A DNA stretch of 64,000 nucleotides from Shinella lacus (GCF_010994755.1 NZ_WHSB02000007.1:62001-126000), one strand, 5' to 3'; counted from the stretch's first letter, positions 47,106 to 57,852 are shown. Program-made: numbers and translations. Notes: generated from the sequence alone by a model not told the origin.

Positions 47106-48187
47106 TAGCCATCCTCCTGATGGAGAAGAATCGTCGCCCCTAACGACATTGCGACGACCACTGGGAGCCAGGCCGCAACGAACGGAGGTACAACACCGCT
47201 GCTTCCGAATGCTTTCACAAGCACGGTGACGACATAAAGCATGAAGCCTGACAGGATTCCACCCAGAATCACCGCACGCGATTGATTAAACCGGCTAAAT
47301 TTCAATGATACACAGGCTGCGATCAGCGTCATGGCAACCAGGAGCAGTGGCAGCGAGAGCAGGGAATGGAACTGCGTTTCCATCGCGTCCGTGGGGAAAC
47401 CGAAGGACTTTGCCGCCTCGATCTTGCGCCCAAGGCTCAAAAACGGAATGGATTCAGGCTTTTCGAGGCTCTCCTGGACGAATTCCCGTTTCAGGTTGGT
47501 ACGAAGCTGTACCTCTTCGAGACGAACCGGCAACTCGCCGTTGCGCGTCTCGTGCACGTTCTTAAGAAGCCAGTAACCATCTTCCAAGGTTGCCGAATCG
47601 GCATCCTGGCGCAGCACGATGCGGCCGTCCGGATCGAAGTGGATGACGGTGACGTTGAGCAGCCGCGTGCCCTCGTCGAGAACCGCCTTGGCGCCGATGA
47701 TCGCCTGGTCGTCGCCATAGATCTGGCGCAGCCACGGCACGGCGTTTTCGGTGCGCGAGGCGTTGGCGGCACCCCAGCTCGCTTCGAGCTCCACGGCCTT
47801 CCTGCTGCTCCAGGCCGCGATCGGATTGATGGCGAGAACGGCGAGCACGCCGAACAGGAAGGAGCCGATGATGAAGGGGCGCAGGAATTGCCAGACCGAA
47901 ATGCCCGCCGCCCGCGTGACGACCAGCTCGTAGCGCCGGTTGAGCGAGATCAGCGACGCCATGCCGGCAAAGAGCGCCACGAATGGCACGGTCTGCATCA
48001 GGATCGTCGGGATGCGCAACGCCGTGACCAGCAGGCCGCTGGTCAGCGTATAGCCGGGCAGGGCGCCGACGCGGTTCGACATTTCGCTGAAATCGATGAT
48101 GAAGATCAAAGAGAAGATGCCGAGCAGGAACCAGACGGTGGTGACCGTATAGCGGCGGAAGAAATAGAAGCCCAGTGTGGGGATCAT
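47105..48187 (-). CDS. lptG: LPS export ABC transporter permease LptG
   Basis: 360-residue YjgP/YjgQ-family permease. Six hydrophobic helices flank a periplasmic beta-jellyroll at about 130-265. MIPTLGFYFFRRYTVTTVWF at the N-terminus is typical. It partners LptF and the LptB ATPase encoded elsewhere. Its ATG overlaps the lptF stop (ATGA), and its stop overlaps the lptD start. The longer in-frame extension upstream is lptF read in another frame and is rejected. Confidence 0.95.
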   Translation of the reverse strand: MIPTLGFYFFRRYTVTTVWFLLGIFSLIFIIDFSEMSNRVGALPGYTLTSGLLVTALRIPTILMQTVPFVALFAGMASLISLNRRYELVVTRAAGISVWQFLRPFIIGSFLFGVLAVLAINPIAAWSSRKAVELEASWGAANASRTENAVPWLRQIYGDDQAIIGAKAVLDEGTRLLNVTVIHFDPDGRIVLRQDADSATLEDGYWLLKNVHETRNGELPVRLEEVQLRTNLKREFVQESLEKPESIPFLSLGRKIEAAKSFGFPTDAMETQFHSLLSLPLLLVAMTLIAACVSLKFSRFNQSRAVILGGILSGFMLYVVTVLVKAFGSSGVVPPFVAAWLPVVVAMSLGATILLHQEDG

Positions 48188-49353
48188 GGCTGGCCGCTCC
48201 CACCGGTCGACGCCGGGCCTGCCCGCCATCGATTGCCAAGCTCGGTCAACCGCTCGCCGAGCGTCACGGGAATGTCGAGGCTCTTGTTGCGTCCAAGATA
48301 GCGGATCGCCAGTGCGGCGGTGACGCCGGGGATGAGATACATGATCGGTATGAAATAGGCGGAATCTTCCGCATTGTTCGACGCATAAAAGCTCGCCCAG
48401 CGCACGAAGAGGGCGGTGAGCAGCGCCGTGATCATCGGATGCACGCGGGCTTCGCGGTGCGAGCGCGCATCGCCGCTGACGACGAGCGCGATGAGGCCGA
48501 AGACGGCCGGGAACAGCCATTCCGTGAAACGGCGGTGGATTTCCGCGGTGAACGCGCCCGGATTGCGCTGGTATTGCGGATCGTTCGGGTCGGGATCGAA
48601 CAGATAGAAGAGGTCGCGGTCCTTGGCGCGGATGTTCGTCTTGCCGACACTCTGCGTCAGGTCCGCGAGATCGAAGGCGTAGGAATCGAACTTGATGATC
48701 GAGACGTTGCCGTCGGGCAGCTTGCGGTGCACCTCGCCGTCCTTCATCACCAGCGCCGAGCTGTTTTCGTCCACCGCGCCCTCGCGGGCATAATAGACGA
48801 GCTCGAAGCGCGGATCGCGCGTATCGGCCACGAACAGGCCCTCCAGCACGCCGCCATTGCGACGCTCGGCAACCTGCACATAGAGGCCGTCGGTGATCTT
48901 GCGGAAGGTGTTCTCCTGCACGACGGAGGAGAGCATGTCGGCATGCGCCGTCGCGATCATCTTGCGCACGGCGGTGCGCGAATAGGGTTCGGCGAAATTG
49001 TCGACGACGAAGGACACGAGGCTCATCGCCACGGCCAGAATCATGACCGGCCGGATGATCGTCATGCGCGAGGCCCCGGCGGAGTTCAGCACCGTCAGCT
49101 CCGAATCGGCATTCATGACCGTCAGCGTCTGCGACACGCCGATGACGAGCGCGAAGGGCAGGATGATCGGGATGACGGAGGGGAGAATGAGCGTCGCGAG
49201 CCGCAGGAATGCGAAGATCGACTGGCCGCTGTCGGTGACGAGGTTGATGCTGCCGAGCGCCTGCGTGACCCAGACGATGCCGAGCAGGGGCACGAGCGTG
49301 GCGACGAACATGAGCGACGCCCGCCGCAGGATATAGCGCTCGATCAATTTCAT
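48184..49353 (-). CDS. lptF: LPS export ABC transporter permease LptF
   Basis: 389-residue first gene of the LPS transport operon. MKLIERYILRRASLMFVATL begins TM1; six helices surround a periplasmic jellyroll. The pattern VLNSAGASRMTI in the cytoplasmic coupling helix matches the LptF family, which contacts LptB. It is divergent from pepA with a 269-bp spacer, which should hold promoters for both; no clear boxes were fixed. Confidence 0.95.
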   Translation of the reverse strand: MKLIERYILRRASLMFVATLVPLLGIVWVTQALGSINLVTDSGQSIFAFLRLATLILPSVIPIILPFALVIGVSQTLTVMNADSELTVLNSAGASRMTIIRPVMILAVAMSLVSFVVDNFAEPYSRTAVRKMIATAHADMLSSVVQENTFRKITDGLYVQVAERRNGGVLEGLFVADTRDPRFELVYYAREGAVDENSSALVMKDGEVHRKLPDGNVSIIKFDSYAFDLADLTQSVGKTNIRAKDRDLFYLFDPDPNDPQYQRNPGAFTAEIHRRFTEWLFPAVFGLIALVVSGDARSHREARVHPMITALLTALFVRWASFYASNNAEDSAYFIPIMYLIPGVTAALAIRYLGRNKSLDIPVTLGERLTELGNRWRAGPASTGGSGQP

Positions 49354-49622
49354 CGTTTCGTCCGCGTTTCCGACAGGCGGCTCCGGCTTTGTGCGGTGGC
49401 ACCCCTCGGAACAGCCATGGGCATATAAGCTTTCTTCAGGCTGATGCCATAGCCGGGAGTCTCTCCGGCCAAGGAAAATTTATGGCGAACAAGCATGACT
49501 AACCATCTGTAAACAAGGTGCCGCATCTTGCCAAGCGCCGCAAAAGCGACAAGGAATTGATGAGATTGGCGGCCGTCTCTTATCGGACGACAGGCCCGCC
49601 GGCCACAGATTCGGAGTAAGTC

Positions 49623-51113
49623 ATGGCTTCCAGATTCGACATCGGTTTCGCAAAGACGGCACGCGCCTCGGGCGGTCTTGCGATCCTCCTGCAGATTGCC
49701 GACCAGACGGCGGCCGGTCTCGGCGAGGTCGATCCGGAAGGCATCGTCACCCGCGCCGCCGGCGTGGCGAAATTCACCGGCAAGGCGCTGAAGACCCTCG
49801 ACGTGTTGGCGCCGCATGGCGCACCCGTCGACCGCATCCTGGTTCTCGGCCTCGGCGAGGCGGACAAGCTCGTCGCCCACGACTGGCTGAAAGCCGGTGG
49901 TGCCGCAGCCGGCAAGATCGGCCGCGCCGACAAGGCGACGATCTACCTCGATGCGCCGGGCGCCACCGTCACCGCGAAGAACGCCGCCGATTTCGCGCTC
50001 GGCATGCAGCTCGGCGCCTACAGCTTCGATATCTACAAGACGAAGAAGGGCGACGACGACGACGCCAAGAACGGCAAGGCCGCCAAGGTGACGATCGTCA
50101 CCGCCGCCGCCAGCGCCGCCAAGAAGGCAAACGACGTGTCCGACGCCGTCGCGGAGGGCGTGATTCTCGCCCGCAACCTCGTCAACGAGCCGGCCAACGT
50201 GCTCGGCCCGGTCGAATTCGCCGAAAAGGCCAAGGCGCTCGAAAAGCTCGGCGTCGAGGTGGAAATCCTCACCGAGCGCGAGATGAAGCGGCTCGGCATG
50301 GGCGCGCTGCTCGGCGTGGCGCAGGGCTCCGTACGCCCGCCGCGCCTGGCCGTCATGCACTGGAAGGGCGGCAAGGAGAAGGACCGGCCGGTCGCTTTCA
50401 TCGGCAAGGGCGTCGTCTTCGATACGGGCGGCATTTCCATCAAGCCGGCCGCCGGCATGGAGGACATGAAGGGCGACATGGGCGGTGCCGCCGCCGTCAT
50501 CGGCCTGATGCACACGCTCGCCGCCCGCAAGGCCAAGGCGAACGTCGTCGGCATCCTCGGCCTTGTGGAAAACATGCCTGATGGCAACGCCCAGCGCCCC
50601 GGCGACATCGTCAAGTCCATGTCCGGCCAGACGATCGAGATCATCAACACGGATGCCGAAGGCCGCCTCGTTTTGTGCGATGCGCTCTGGTATTGCAACG
50701 AGACCTTCAAGCCGCAGTTCATGATCAACCTCGCGACGCTCACCGGCGCGATCATGGTGGCGCTCGGCAGCCATCACGCCGGCCTGTTCTCCAACGACGA
50801 TACGCTCGCCGCGCGCCTCACCGCCGCCGGCCTCTCGACGAACGAGCGCCTGTGGCGCATGCCGCTCGGCCGCGAATACGACAAGATGATCGACAGCAAG
50901 TTCGCCGACATGAAGAACACCGGCGGCCGTTATGCCGGCTCGATCACCGCCGCGCAGTTCCTGCACCGCTTCGTCAAGGAGACGCCCTGGGCGCATCTCG
51001 ACATCGCCGGCACAGCCATGGGCTCGCCGACCGACGAGATCAACCAGTCCTGGGGTTCCGGCTTCGGCGTGCGCCTGCTCGACGAGCTGGTGCGCGCGAA
51101 TTACGAAAGCTGA
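49623..51113 (+). CDS. pepA: Leucyl aminopeptidase (M17)
   Basis: 496-residue hexameric di-metal aminopeptidase, also a DNA-binding accessory factor in some bacteria. The catalytic domain has [19 protein letters not shown] (metal and Lys), [11 protein letters not shown], and the signature [14 protein letters not shown]. The N-terminal domain (to about 170) is normal. It is followed after 7 bp by holC, the same order as in many proteobacteria. Confidence 0.96.
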   Translation: MASRFDIGFAKTARASGGLAILLQIADQTAAGLGEVDPEGIVTRAAGVAKFTGKALKTLDVLAPHGAPVDRILVLGLGEADKLVAHDWLKAGGAAAGKIGRADKATIYLDAPGATVTAKNAADFALGMQLGAYSFDIYKTKKGDDDDAKNGKAAKVTIVTAAASAAKKANDVSDAVAEGVILARNLVNEPANVLGPVEFAEKAKALEKLGVEVEILTEREMKRLGMGALLGVAQGSVRPPRLAVMHWKGGKEKDRPVAFIGKGVVFDTGGISIKPAAGMEDMKGDMGGAAAVIGLMHTLAARKAKANVVGILGLVENMPDGNAQRPGDIVKSMSGQTIEIINTDAEGRLVLCDALWYCNETFKPQFMINLATLTGAIMVALGSHHAGLFSNDDTLAARLTAAGLSTNERLWRMPLGREYDKMIDSKFADMKNTGGRYAGSITAAQFLHRFVKETPWAHLDIAGTAMGSPTDEINQSWGSGFGVRLLDELVRANYES

Positions 51114-51120
51114 GGAGAGG

Positions 51121-51570
51121 GTGAGCGAAGTCCTCTTCTACCACCTGACCGAATCGAAGCTCGAGGACGCGCTGCCGCCGCTGCTCGACAAGAGCCTCGA
51201 ACGCGGCTGGCGCGTCGTCGTGCAGACCGGCGACGCGGAGCGCCGCGACGCGCTCGACACGCATCTGTGGACTTTCCGCGAGGACAGTTTCCTACCGCAC
51301 GGCACCGACGAGCAGGCGTTTCCCGCCGAGCAGCCGGTGCTGCTCACCATGACGGCCGACAACGCCAACGCCGCCACCGTGCGCTTCCTCGTCGCCGGCG
51401 CCGAACCGCCGGCGCTCGATCCCTACGACCGCGTCATCTTCATGTTCGATGGCTACGACCAGGCGGAGGTGGAGACCGCGCGCGAGCACTGGAAGCGCCT
51501 GAAGGGCGAGGGTCACCAGCTTACCTATTGGCAGCAGAACAGCGACGGGCGCTGGCAGAAGAAGGCCTGA
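51121..51570 (+). CDS. holC: DNA polymerase III subunit chi
   Basis: 149-residue clamp-loader accessory protein that links DnaX to SSB. It begins VLFYHLTESKLEDALPPLLDKSLERGWRV and has DTHLWTFREDSFLPHG with VIFMFDGYD, the standard alphaproteobacterial HolC pattern. GTG 51121 is supported by GAGGAGAGG immediately upstream. It sits 7 bp after pepA and 15 bp before the DarT-like gene. Confidence 0.94.
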   Translation: MSEVLFYHLTESKLEDALPPLLDKSLERGWRVVVQTGDAERRDALDTHLWTFREDSFLPHGTDEQAFPAEQPVLLTMTADNANAATVRFLVAGAEPPALDPYDRVIFMFDGYDQAEVETAREHWKRLKGEGHQLTYWQQNSDGRWQKKA

Positions 51571-51585
51571 CGGCGTCGGGATAAA

Positions 51586-52797
51586 ATGATGTTGTGGTTT
51601 ATCGCCGGGTTCCTTGTTCTGTGCTGGCTCTGGCACAAAATTTTCGGCGGACGTGCGGACGCCCCGTCAGATACGGAAAAGGACGACGCGTCCGCTGGCG
51701 TCATCATCAGTGGCCGAGGTGTCAGCCGTATGATGAACGAGGTCGGGCGCAGCCTGTCCGGAATCCCCGAGGCGGTAAACCGATTCAATGAAATCGCCGC
51801 GGTGCTGGATGCGCAGGACAAGGAGAAAAAGCGCAAGGAGCAGAGCTCCTTTGGAAAAACCCTGCGCGACAGGCAGCTTGTCATCGGTGCTGTTCGCGAC
51901 ATCGGCAAGCGCGAGCGTAGAATCCGGAAGGAGATGGACACCGATCCTGAATTCGCCAGCTTGTACGAGTCCAACAAGGCCGAACTGGAAACCATACTTG
52001 CTGGACATGCTCCGCCACGGAAAAATCCCGGTCGGGCTGGCCTTGTTCCGGTCCAATACCGGACGTTGCGGTCCTGGTCGATACCGTTTCTCGTGCATTT
52101 CACGCGCGTTTCGAACCTTCCGTCGATCCTGGCAAACGGCATCATGCCGGTGGCGTGGCACGCGAAATCGGGCATTGTCCCCGCCGTGAACGATGTCCAT
52201 AGGTTCGATAGACGAACGAACAGCTCGTCCTTCTCCATCGCCCACCCCAATCACCGCATGCTCTGGAAGTACCGCCAGCTGGATCCAGATGAAGATTGGG
52301 TGATCCTGGCTGTCGATCCAGATGTGATCTGGAAGAAGCAATGCGCTTTTTGCGCGCGCAATGCTGCGGAGAAGAGCATTTCCAGCCGGAGCCTCGGTGA
52401 TCTGACAGGGCGCGCCGCATTCGACAAGATGCTCGGAGTCAACCGGCGCACAGATGCGCTTCCCTACGAACCGGCTGACGATCAGGCAGAGGTCCTGATT
52501 TTCGGCGTTGTCGAACCCGAATTGATTACCGGCGCCTTCTTTCTGAAGGACGAGACTAGAGCAAAACTTGACGGATTGTGCGGCGCACGGGCTACGTTCA
52601 ATGCGGCTGAGAGTGAAGCCTTGTTTTCTTCCCGGTCACATGCAAGACGGCTAACGGGCAACGCTGCGCTGCTGGACGGCTACCAGAAGCTGATGGCGCA
52701 GATCGCGGACGATCTGCGCCAGGACCCGGGGCTTGCGACGTATCTGGACGCGGCGCTCGCGGAAATGCTCGACAACCCGGATATCTATTCCGCCTGA
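51586..52797 (+). CDS. Membrane-anchored DarT-like (DUF4433) ADP-ribosyltransferase, orphan
   Basis: 403 residues. A hydrophobic helix (about 2-19) is followed by a charged, helical, probably coiled-coil region (about 45-140). The DarT domain spans about 165-340: HFTRVSNLPSILANGI (171-186) in the NAD-binding site, HPNHRMLWKYR (220-230), WVILAVDPDVIWKKQCAFC (238-256), and DDQAEVLIFGVVEP (298-311) with likely catalytic Glu302. A helical tail follows. DarT enzymes ADP-ribosylate thymidine in single-stranded DNA and are normally paired with the DarG macrodomain antitoxin; no DarG lies nearby. Two lines counted here are 52-58% G+C against 67% in pepA, hinting at transfer. ATGs at 51586 and 51589 have a weak ribosome site. 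Confidence 0.78.
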   Translation: MMLWFIAGFLVLCWLWHKIFGGRADAPSDTEKDDASAGVIISGRGVSRMMNEVGRSLSGIPEAVNRFNEIAAVLDAQDKEKKRKEQSSFGKTLRDRQLVIGAVRDIGKRERRIRKEMDTDPEFASLYESNKAELETILAGHAPPRKNPGRAGLVPVQYRTLRSWSIPFLVHFTRVSNLPSILANGIMPVAWHAKSGIVPAVNDVHRFDRRTNSSSFSIAHPNHRMLWKYRQLDPDEDWVILAVDPDVIWKKQCAFCARNAAEKSISSRSLGDLTGRAAFDKMLGVNRRTDALPYEPADDQAEVLIFGVVEPELITGAFFLKDETRAKLDGLCGARATFNAAESEALFSSRSHARRLTGNAALLDGYQKLMAQIADDLRQDPGLATYLDAALAEMLDNPDIYSA

Positions 52798-52873
52798 TGT
52801 ATGGGGCAGCGGTTCTCCCTCCGCGCTTGCAGTGTCGAGGTCGCACGGCTCTGGTCTGACGACTTGCTTCATT

Positions 52874-53800
52874 TCAGTCGTGAAACGCCTCGACGAATTT
52901 GCGGCGGCCGAGCATGAAGGCGTCGGCGACGTGGCGGAGCGGCGCGAGGTCGACGTCGGATTTCCCGGCCTTCACGATCTCCGCGAAGCGCTTGTAGAGC
53001 ATCGGATATTCCTGCTCCGGCTCCTCGTGCACCAGCTTGCCGTCGATGGAGAGTTTCGCGCCGCCTTCGGACAGCACCATCTCACCGGCCTCGGTATCGG
53101 CGACGATGTCCCAGCTCTGCTTGCCGGTCTGGCGCCAGTCGAAATCGGCCTTGAGGTCGAGGCCCCTGGCGTCGGAGAAGGTGATCGAAGCGGCGATCGG
53201 CGCGTCGCGGTTTTCCGGGAATTCCAGCGTGGCGGCGGTGATGAAGACCGGGCGCGGCAGGATATGGGTGACGATCGAGAGCGCGTTGATGCCCGGATCG
53301 AAGACGCCGAGGCCGCCGGCCTGCCAGATCCAGTCCTGGTTCGGATGCCAGTGGCGCACGTCTTCCTTCCAGATCACCTGCATCGAGCTGATCGTCGTGC
53401 CGGCAAGGAAGCTCCTTGCTGCTTCGACGGCCGGCGCATAACGCGAATGCCAGCTCGCGAAGAGCGAAACGCCCTTGGCGGCGGCAAGCGCTTCGAGGTC
53501 GGCGACTTCGGAGAGCGTCGCGCCCGGCGGCTTTTCGAGGAAAACATGTTTGCCGGCCGAAAGCGCCTTCTCCGCCGCCTCGTAGCGATATTGCGGCGGC
53601 ATGCAGAGCGAGACGGCATCGATTGCCGGGACGGCCGCCAGCATCTCGTCGATCGACTTGAAATTGTCGATTCCGTCCACCGTGCCGTGGCGGCTTGCAG
53701 CGGCGATCAGCTTGTAATCGCTGTTCTTGGCGACGGCCGGAAGATGCTGGTCGCGCACGATCTTGCCGACGCCGACGATTGCGAGATTGATCGGGGACAT
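52874..53800 (-). CDS. Gfo/Idh/MocA-family sugar dehydrogenase (D-galactose 1-dehydrogenase-like)
   Basis: 308-residue NAD(P)-dependent oxidoreductase. The N-terminal Rossmann motif is AIVGVGKIVRDQHLPA; the family signature GKHVFLEKPPGATL carries the catalytic Lys. Length and NQDWIWQAGGLGVFDPGINALS match aldose 1-dehydrogenases such as rhizobial Gal and Azospirillum L-arabinose dehydrogenase. The exact sugar is unproven. It is divergent from the TRAP genes, which could import its substrate or a related acid. Confidence 0.85.
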   Translation of the reverse strand: MSPINLAIVGVGKIVRDQHLPAVAKNSDYKLIAAASRHGTVDGIDNFKSIDEMLAAVPAIDAVSLCMPPQYRYEAAEKALSAGKHVFLEKPPGATLSEVADLEALAAAKGVSLFASWHSRYAPAVEAARSFLAGTTISSMQVIWKEDVRHWHPNQDWIWQAGGLGVFDPGINALSIVTHILPRPVFITAATLEFPENRDAPIAASITFSDARGLDLKADFDWRQTGKQSWDIVADTEAGEMVLSEGGAKLSIDGKLVHEEPEQEYPMLYKRFAEIVKAGKSDVDLAPLRHVADAFMLGRRKFVEAFHD

Positions 53801-53810
53801 GGCTCCACCC

Positions 53811-53825
53811 TCATTTGTATGATGA
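53811..53825. promoter_or_regulatory. Possible operator near the Gfo/Idh start
   Basis: TCATTTGTATGATGA has inverted ends TCAT and ATGA around a 7-base AT-rich centre, 11 bp upstream of the Gfo/Idh ATG in the divergent spacer. The layout recalls GntR/LacI half-sites, but nothing specific is recognised. Confidence 0.25.
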
Positions 53826-54047
53826 TTTGGCGGTGTTGTAGCAGAACCTTCAGCCGGGGCAAGAGTGCCTCCGCACTGACGCTTGCCTATCCTTTGTGCA
53901 AGGCCGCCGGGGCGGCCTTCGCCTTTCGTCTAATGCCGGGCCTCAGACCGGGAAAACCCGGCCTCGGACTTGAAACCAGCCTTGAAATCGGCACTCTGGC
54001 TATGCTTGGCACAACAGCAATAACACGCCAAGCGGGGAGGAGTTCTC

Positions 54048-54623
54048 ATGAAGACGCTGCTGGTTTTCAGCCGGCTCATCGACACGATTACGGAAAACAT
54101 CGGGAAAGCCGTTGGCTGGCTGATCCTGATCGCCGTGCTTGTGAGCGCCGGAAATGCCGTTATCCGGAAACTGTTCAATATGTCATCCAACGCCTGGCTT
54201 GAGGCGCAATGGTATCTCTTCGGCGGGGCCTTCATGCTCGCTGCCGCCTATACGCTGTCGCAGAACGAGCACATCCGCATCGACGTCGTCTACGGCAAGT
54301 TTTCGCGCCGCGTGCAGCACTGGATCGACCTTCTCGGCCATTGCCTGTTCCTGATGCCCTTCGTGCTGCTGATGGTCTATTTCCTCGTGCCCTATGTGCT
54401 GATGTCCTATCGCTCGGGTGAGGGCTCCTCCAGCGCCGGCGGCCTGATCGTCTGGCCGGCCAAGGCGATCCTGCTTGCCGGCTTCGTGCTGCTTGCCGCC
54501 CAGGGCGTGTCGGAGATCATCAAGAAGATCGCCATCATGAGCGGCGACATGGAGGACCCGACGCCCTACGTGCCGACGCACGCGCCGCTTGACACTACCG
54601 TGGCGGAGGAGAAGGGCGCATGA
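54048..54623 (+). CDS. TRAP transporter small membrane subunit (DctQ type)
   Basis: 191 residues with four hydrophobic helices, the normal DctQ layout; VIRKLFNMSSNAWLEAQWYLF is the conserved first loop. It pairs with the large subunit for sodium-driven solute uptake. GGGGAGGAG stands before ATG 54048. Its stop overlaps the large-subunit ATG (ATGA). Confidence 0.92.
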   Translation: MKTLLVFSRLIDTITENIGKAVGWLILIAVLVSAGNAVIRKLFNMSSNAWLEAQWYLFGGAFMLAAAYTLSQNEHIRIDVVYGKFSRRVQHWIDLLGHCLFLMPFVLLMVYFLVPYVLMSYRSGEGSSSAGGLIVWPAKAILLAGFVLLAAQGVSEIIKKIAIMSGDMEDPTPYVPTHAPLDTTVAEEKGA

Positions 54624-56401
54624 TCGAGTTCATTGCGGAAAACCTCGCGCCGATCATGTTCGTGTCGCTGATCGTGTTCCTGCTGCTGGGCTATCCGGTG
54701 GCATTTTCGCTTGCGGCAAACGGCCTGCTCTTTTTCATCATCGGCGTGGAGCTCGCGCCGCTGTCCGATTCGATCAACCTGTCCTGGCCGCTGTTGAACG
54801 CGATGCCGGAGCGGCTATGGGGGGTGATGTCGAACGACACATTGCTCGCCATCCCATTCTTTACCTTCATGGGGATCGTGCTCGAAAAATCCGGCATGGC
54901 GGAAGACCTGCTCGATACGATCGGCCAGCTTTTCGGGCCGATCCGCGGTGGCCTTGCCTATGCGGTGATCTTCGTCGGCGCGCTGCTTGCGGCCACCACC
55001 GGCGTCGTCGCCGCCTCGGTCATCGCCATGGGCCTCATCTCTCTGCCCATCATGCTGCGCTACGGTTATGACCGCCGCGTCGCCTCCGGCGTCATTGCGG
55101 CGTCCGGCACGCTCGCCCAGATCATCCCGCCGTCGCTCGTGCTGATCGTGCTCGCCGACCAGCTCGGCCGTTCGGTCGGCGACATGTATGCCGGCGCTCT
55201 CATCCCGGGCCTGATCCTGACCGCCCTCTACATGGGCTACATCCTGCTGATGAGCTTCCTCAAGCGGGATTCCATGCCGGCCCTGCCGCTAGAGGCGCGC
55301 TCGCTCGGCTCCGGCGTGACGTCGCTCATCATCGCGCTGATCGTCGCGGCCGGCTTTGCCTACGCGGCGCATGTCTATCTCTACCCGACACAGGGCCCGA
55401 ATGCCGACATTCTCGGCGCCACCTGCGGCGTCATCTTCATCTACGTCGTTGCCCTCGTCGATAAGACGATGAATATCAATATGATGTCCCGGCTGGCGCA
55501 GCAGGTCATCATCGTGCTGATCCCGCCGCTCGCGCTGATCTTCCTCGTGCTCGGCACCATCTTCCTCGGCATCGCGACGCCGACGGAAGGCGGCGCCATG
55601 GGTGCTGTGGGTGCGCTGGTCATGGCGGCTGCCAAGGGCCGGCTCAACATGGAGGTGATGCGTTCGGCACTTGCCGCCACAACGCGCCTTTCCGCCTTCG
55701 TGCTGTTCATCCTGATCGGTGCCCGCGTCTTCTCCCTCACATTCTATGGCGTGAACGGGCACCTGTGGGTCGAACACCTCCTGGTCTCACTGCCGGGCGG
55801 CGAGACGGGTTTCCTGATCGGGGTGAACATTTTGGTGTTCTTCCTGGCGTTCTTCCTCGATTTCTTCGAGCTCGCCTTCATCATCGTGCCGCTGCTCGCA
55901 CCCGCGGCCGACAAGCTCGGCATCGACCTCATCTGGTTCGGCGTGCTGCTCGGCATCAACATGCAGACCAGCTTCATGCACCCGCCCTTCGGCTTTGCGC
56001 TGTTCTACCTGCGTTCGGTCGCCGCGAAGGTGCCCTATCTGGACAAGGTGACGGGCAAGGTGACCCAGCCGGTAACGACCGGGCAGATCTATTGGGGTGC
56101 TGTGCCCTTCGTCTGCATCCAGATCGTCATGGTGGCACTCACCATCATGTTCCCGCAGATGGTCATGCACTACAAGGATACGGGAACCGGCATCGATCCA
56201 GCGACGATCAAGATCGAGGTGCCCGGCTTCGGTGCCAATGGTGGGGGCATGACGCTGCCGGACAACGGCGGCGGCCTCGGCCTGCCGGGTGGCTTGCAGC
56301 TCCCCGCCGGTAACCCGCTGGAAGGCGGCGAACAGAAGCCGGCTGGTGAAGGTGAGCAGAAGCCCACCAACGATCTTTCGAGCCCGCCATCCTTCAACTG
56401 A
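54620..56401 (+). CDS. TRAP transporter large permease subunit (DctM type)
   Basis: 593-residue permease, longer than typical DctM proteins of about 430. Around 12-14 helices are visible; ALLAATTGVVAASVIAMGLI, SGTLAQIIPPSLVLIVLADQ and GIATPTEGGAMGAVGALVMA are DctM motifs. The last 65 or so residues are Gly/Pro-rich and hydrophilic (PDNGGGLGLPGGLQLPAGNP) and probably disordered. Extended versions like this usually accompany TakP/mannitol-acid-type binding proteins. It overlaps dctQ by four bases and ends at a strong terminator. Confidence 0.92.
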   Translation: MIEFIAENLAPIMFVSLIVFLLLGYPVAFSLAANGLLFFIIGVELAPLSDSINLSWPLLNAMPERLWGVMSNDTLLAIPFFTFMGIVLEKSGMAEDLLDTIGQLFGPIRGGLAYAVIFVGALLAATTGVVAASVIAMGLISLPIMLRYGYDRRVASGVIAASGTLAQIIPPSLVLIVLADQLGRSVGDMYAGALIPGLILTALYMGYILLMSFLKRDSMPALPLEARSLGSGVTSLIIALIVAAGFAYAAHVYLYPTQGPNADILGATCGVIFIYVVALVDKTMNINMMSRLAQQVIIVLIPPLALIFLVLGTIFLGIATPTEGGAMGAVGALVMAAAKGRLNMEVMRSALAATTRLSAFVLFILIGARVFSLTFYGVNGHLWVEHLLVSLPGGETGFLIGVNILVFFLAFFLDFFELAFIIVPLLAPAADKLGIDLIWFGVLLGINMQTSFMHPPFGFALFYLRSVAAKVPYLDKVTGKVTQPVTTGQIYWGAVPFVCIQIVMVALTIMFPQMVMHYKDTGTGIDPATIKIEVPGFGANGGGMTLPDNGGGLGLPGGLQLPAGNPLEGGEQKPAGEGEQKPTNDLSSPPSFN

Positions 56402-56436
56402 TGTTTTGGGCCGGCGTCAGCCGGCTCTTTCCAAAG

Positions 56437-56470
56437 AAAAACCCCGGAGCATCGCTGCTCCGGGGTTTTT
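56437..56470. terminator. Bidirectional terminator between converging TRAP genes
   Basis: AAAAACCCCGGAGC (56437-56450) pairs with GCTCCGGGGTTTTT (56457-56470), a perfect 14-bp stem with a 6-base loop. Flanking A and T runs make it functional on both strands. It ends the dctQM unit and the opposing dctP gene. Confidence 0.93.
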
Positions 56471-56491
56471 TGTGCGGTTTCCGCCAGGCGC

Positions 56492-57682
<1,191 letters not shown>

Positions 57683-57852
57683 TCAAGCCGCAGGCGGAAA
57701 GAAGGGTGAATGGGACCCCTACGACTTTCGTCTTACGTGCAGCATTTTGCTATCTGCCTGTTTTTTGAGCGTTTCTTCCTTTTCCTGCATGGTTGACAGC
57801 CCTCTTTCCGATTGAAAGATTGGCAGCAACGCGGCAGGGCGAAGGGCAGGGC

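Noticed and set aside
45177-47108. 643-codon plus-strand frame opposite lptD
   Set aside because: It is the reverse frame of a conserved beta-barrel gene, with no ribosome site or recognisable domain.
47105-49402. Apparent lptF-lptG fusion frame
   Set aside because: The first 405 codons read lptF in the wrong frame; lptG proper begins at the ATGA overlap at 48187.
49354-49622. Possible small gene between lptF and pepA
   Set aside because: No frame with a ribosome site or conserved-looking peptide; the region is best read as a divergent promoter spacer.
53900-53919. AAGGCCGCC/GGCGGCCTT palindrome as a terminator
   Set aside because: It lies in the divergent spacer upstream of dctQ, has a 2-base loop and no T run; more likely incidental or part of a leader.
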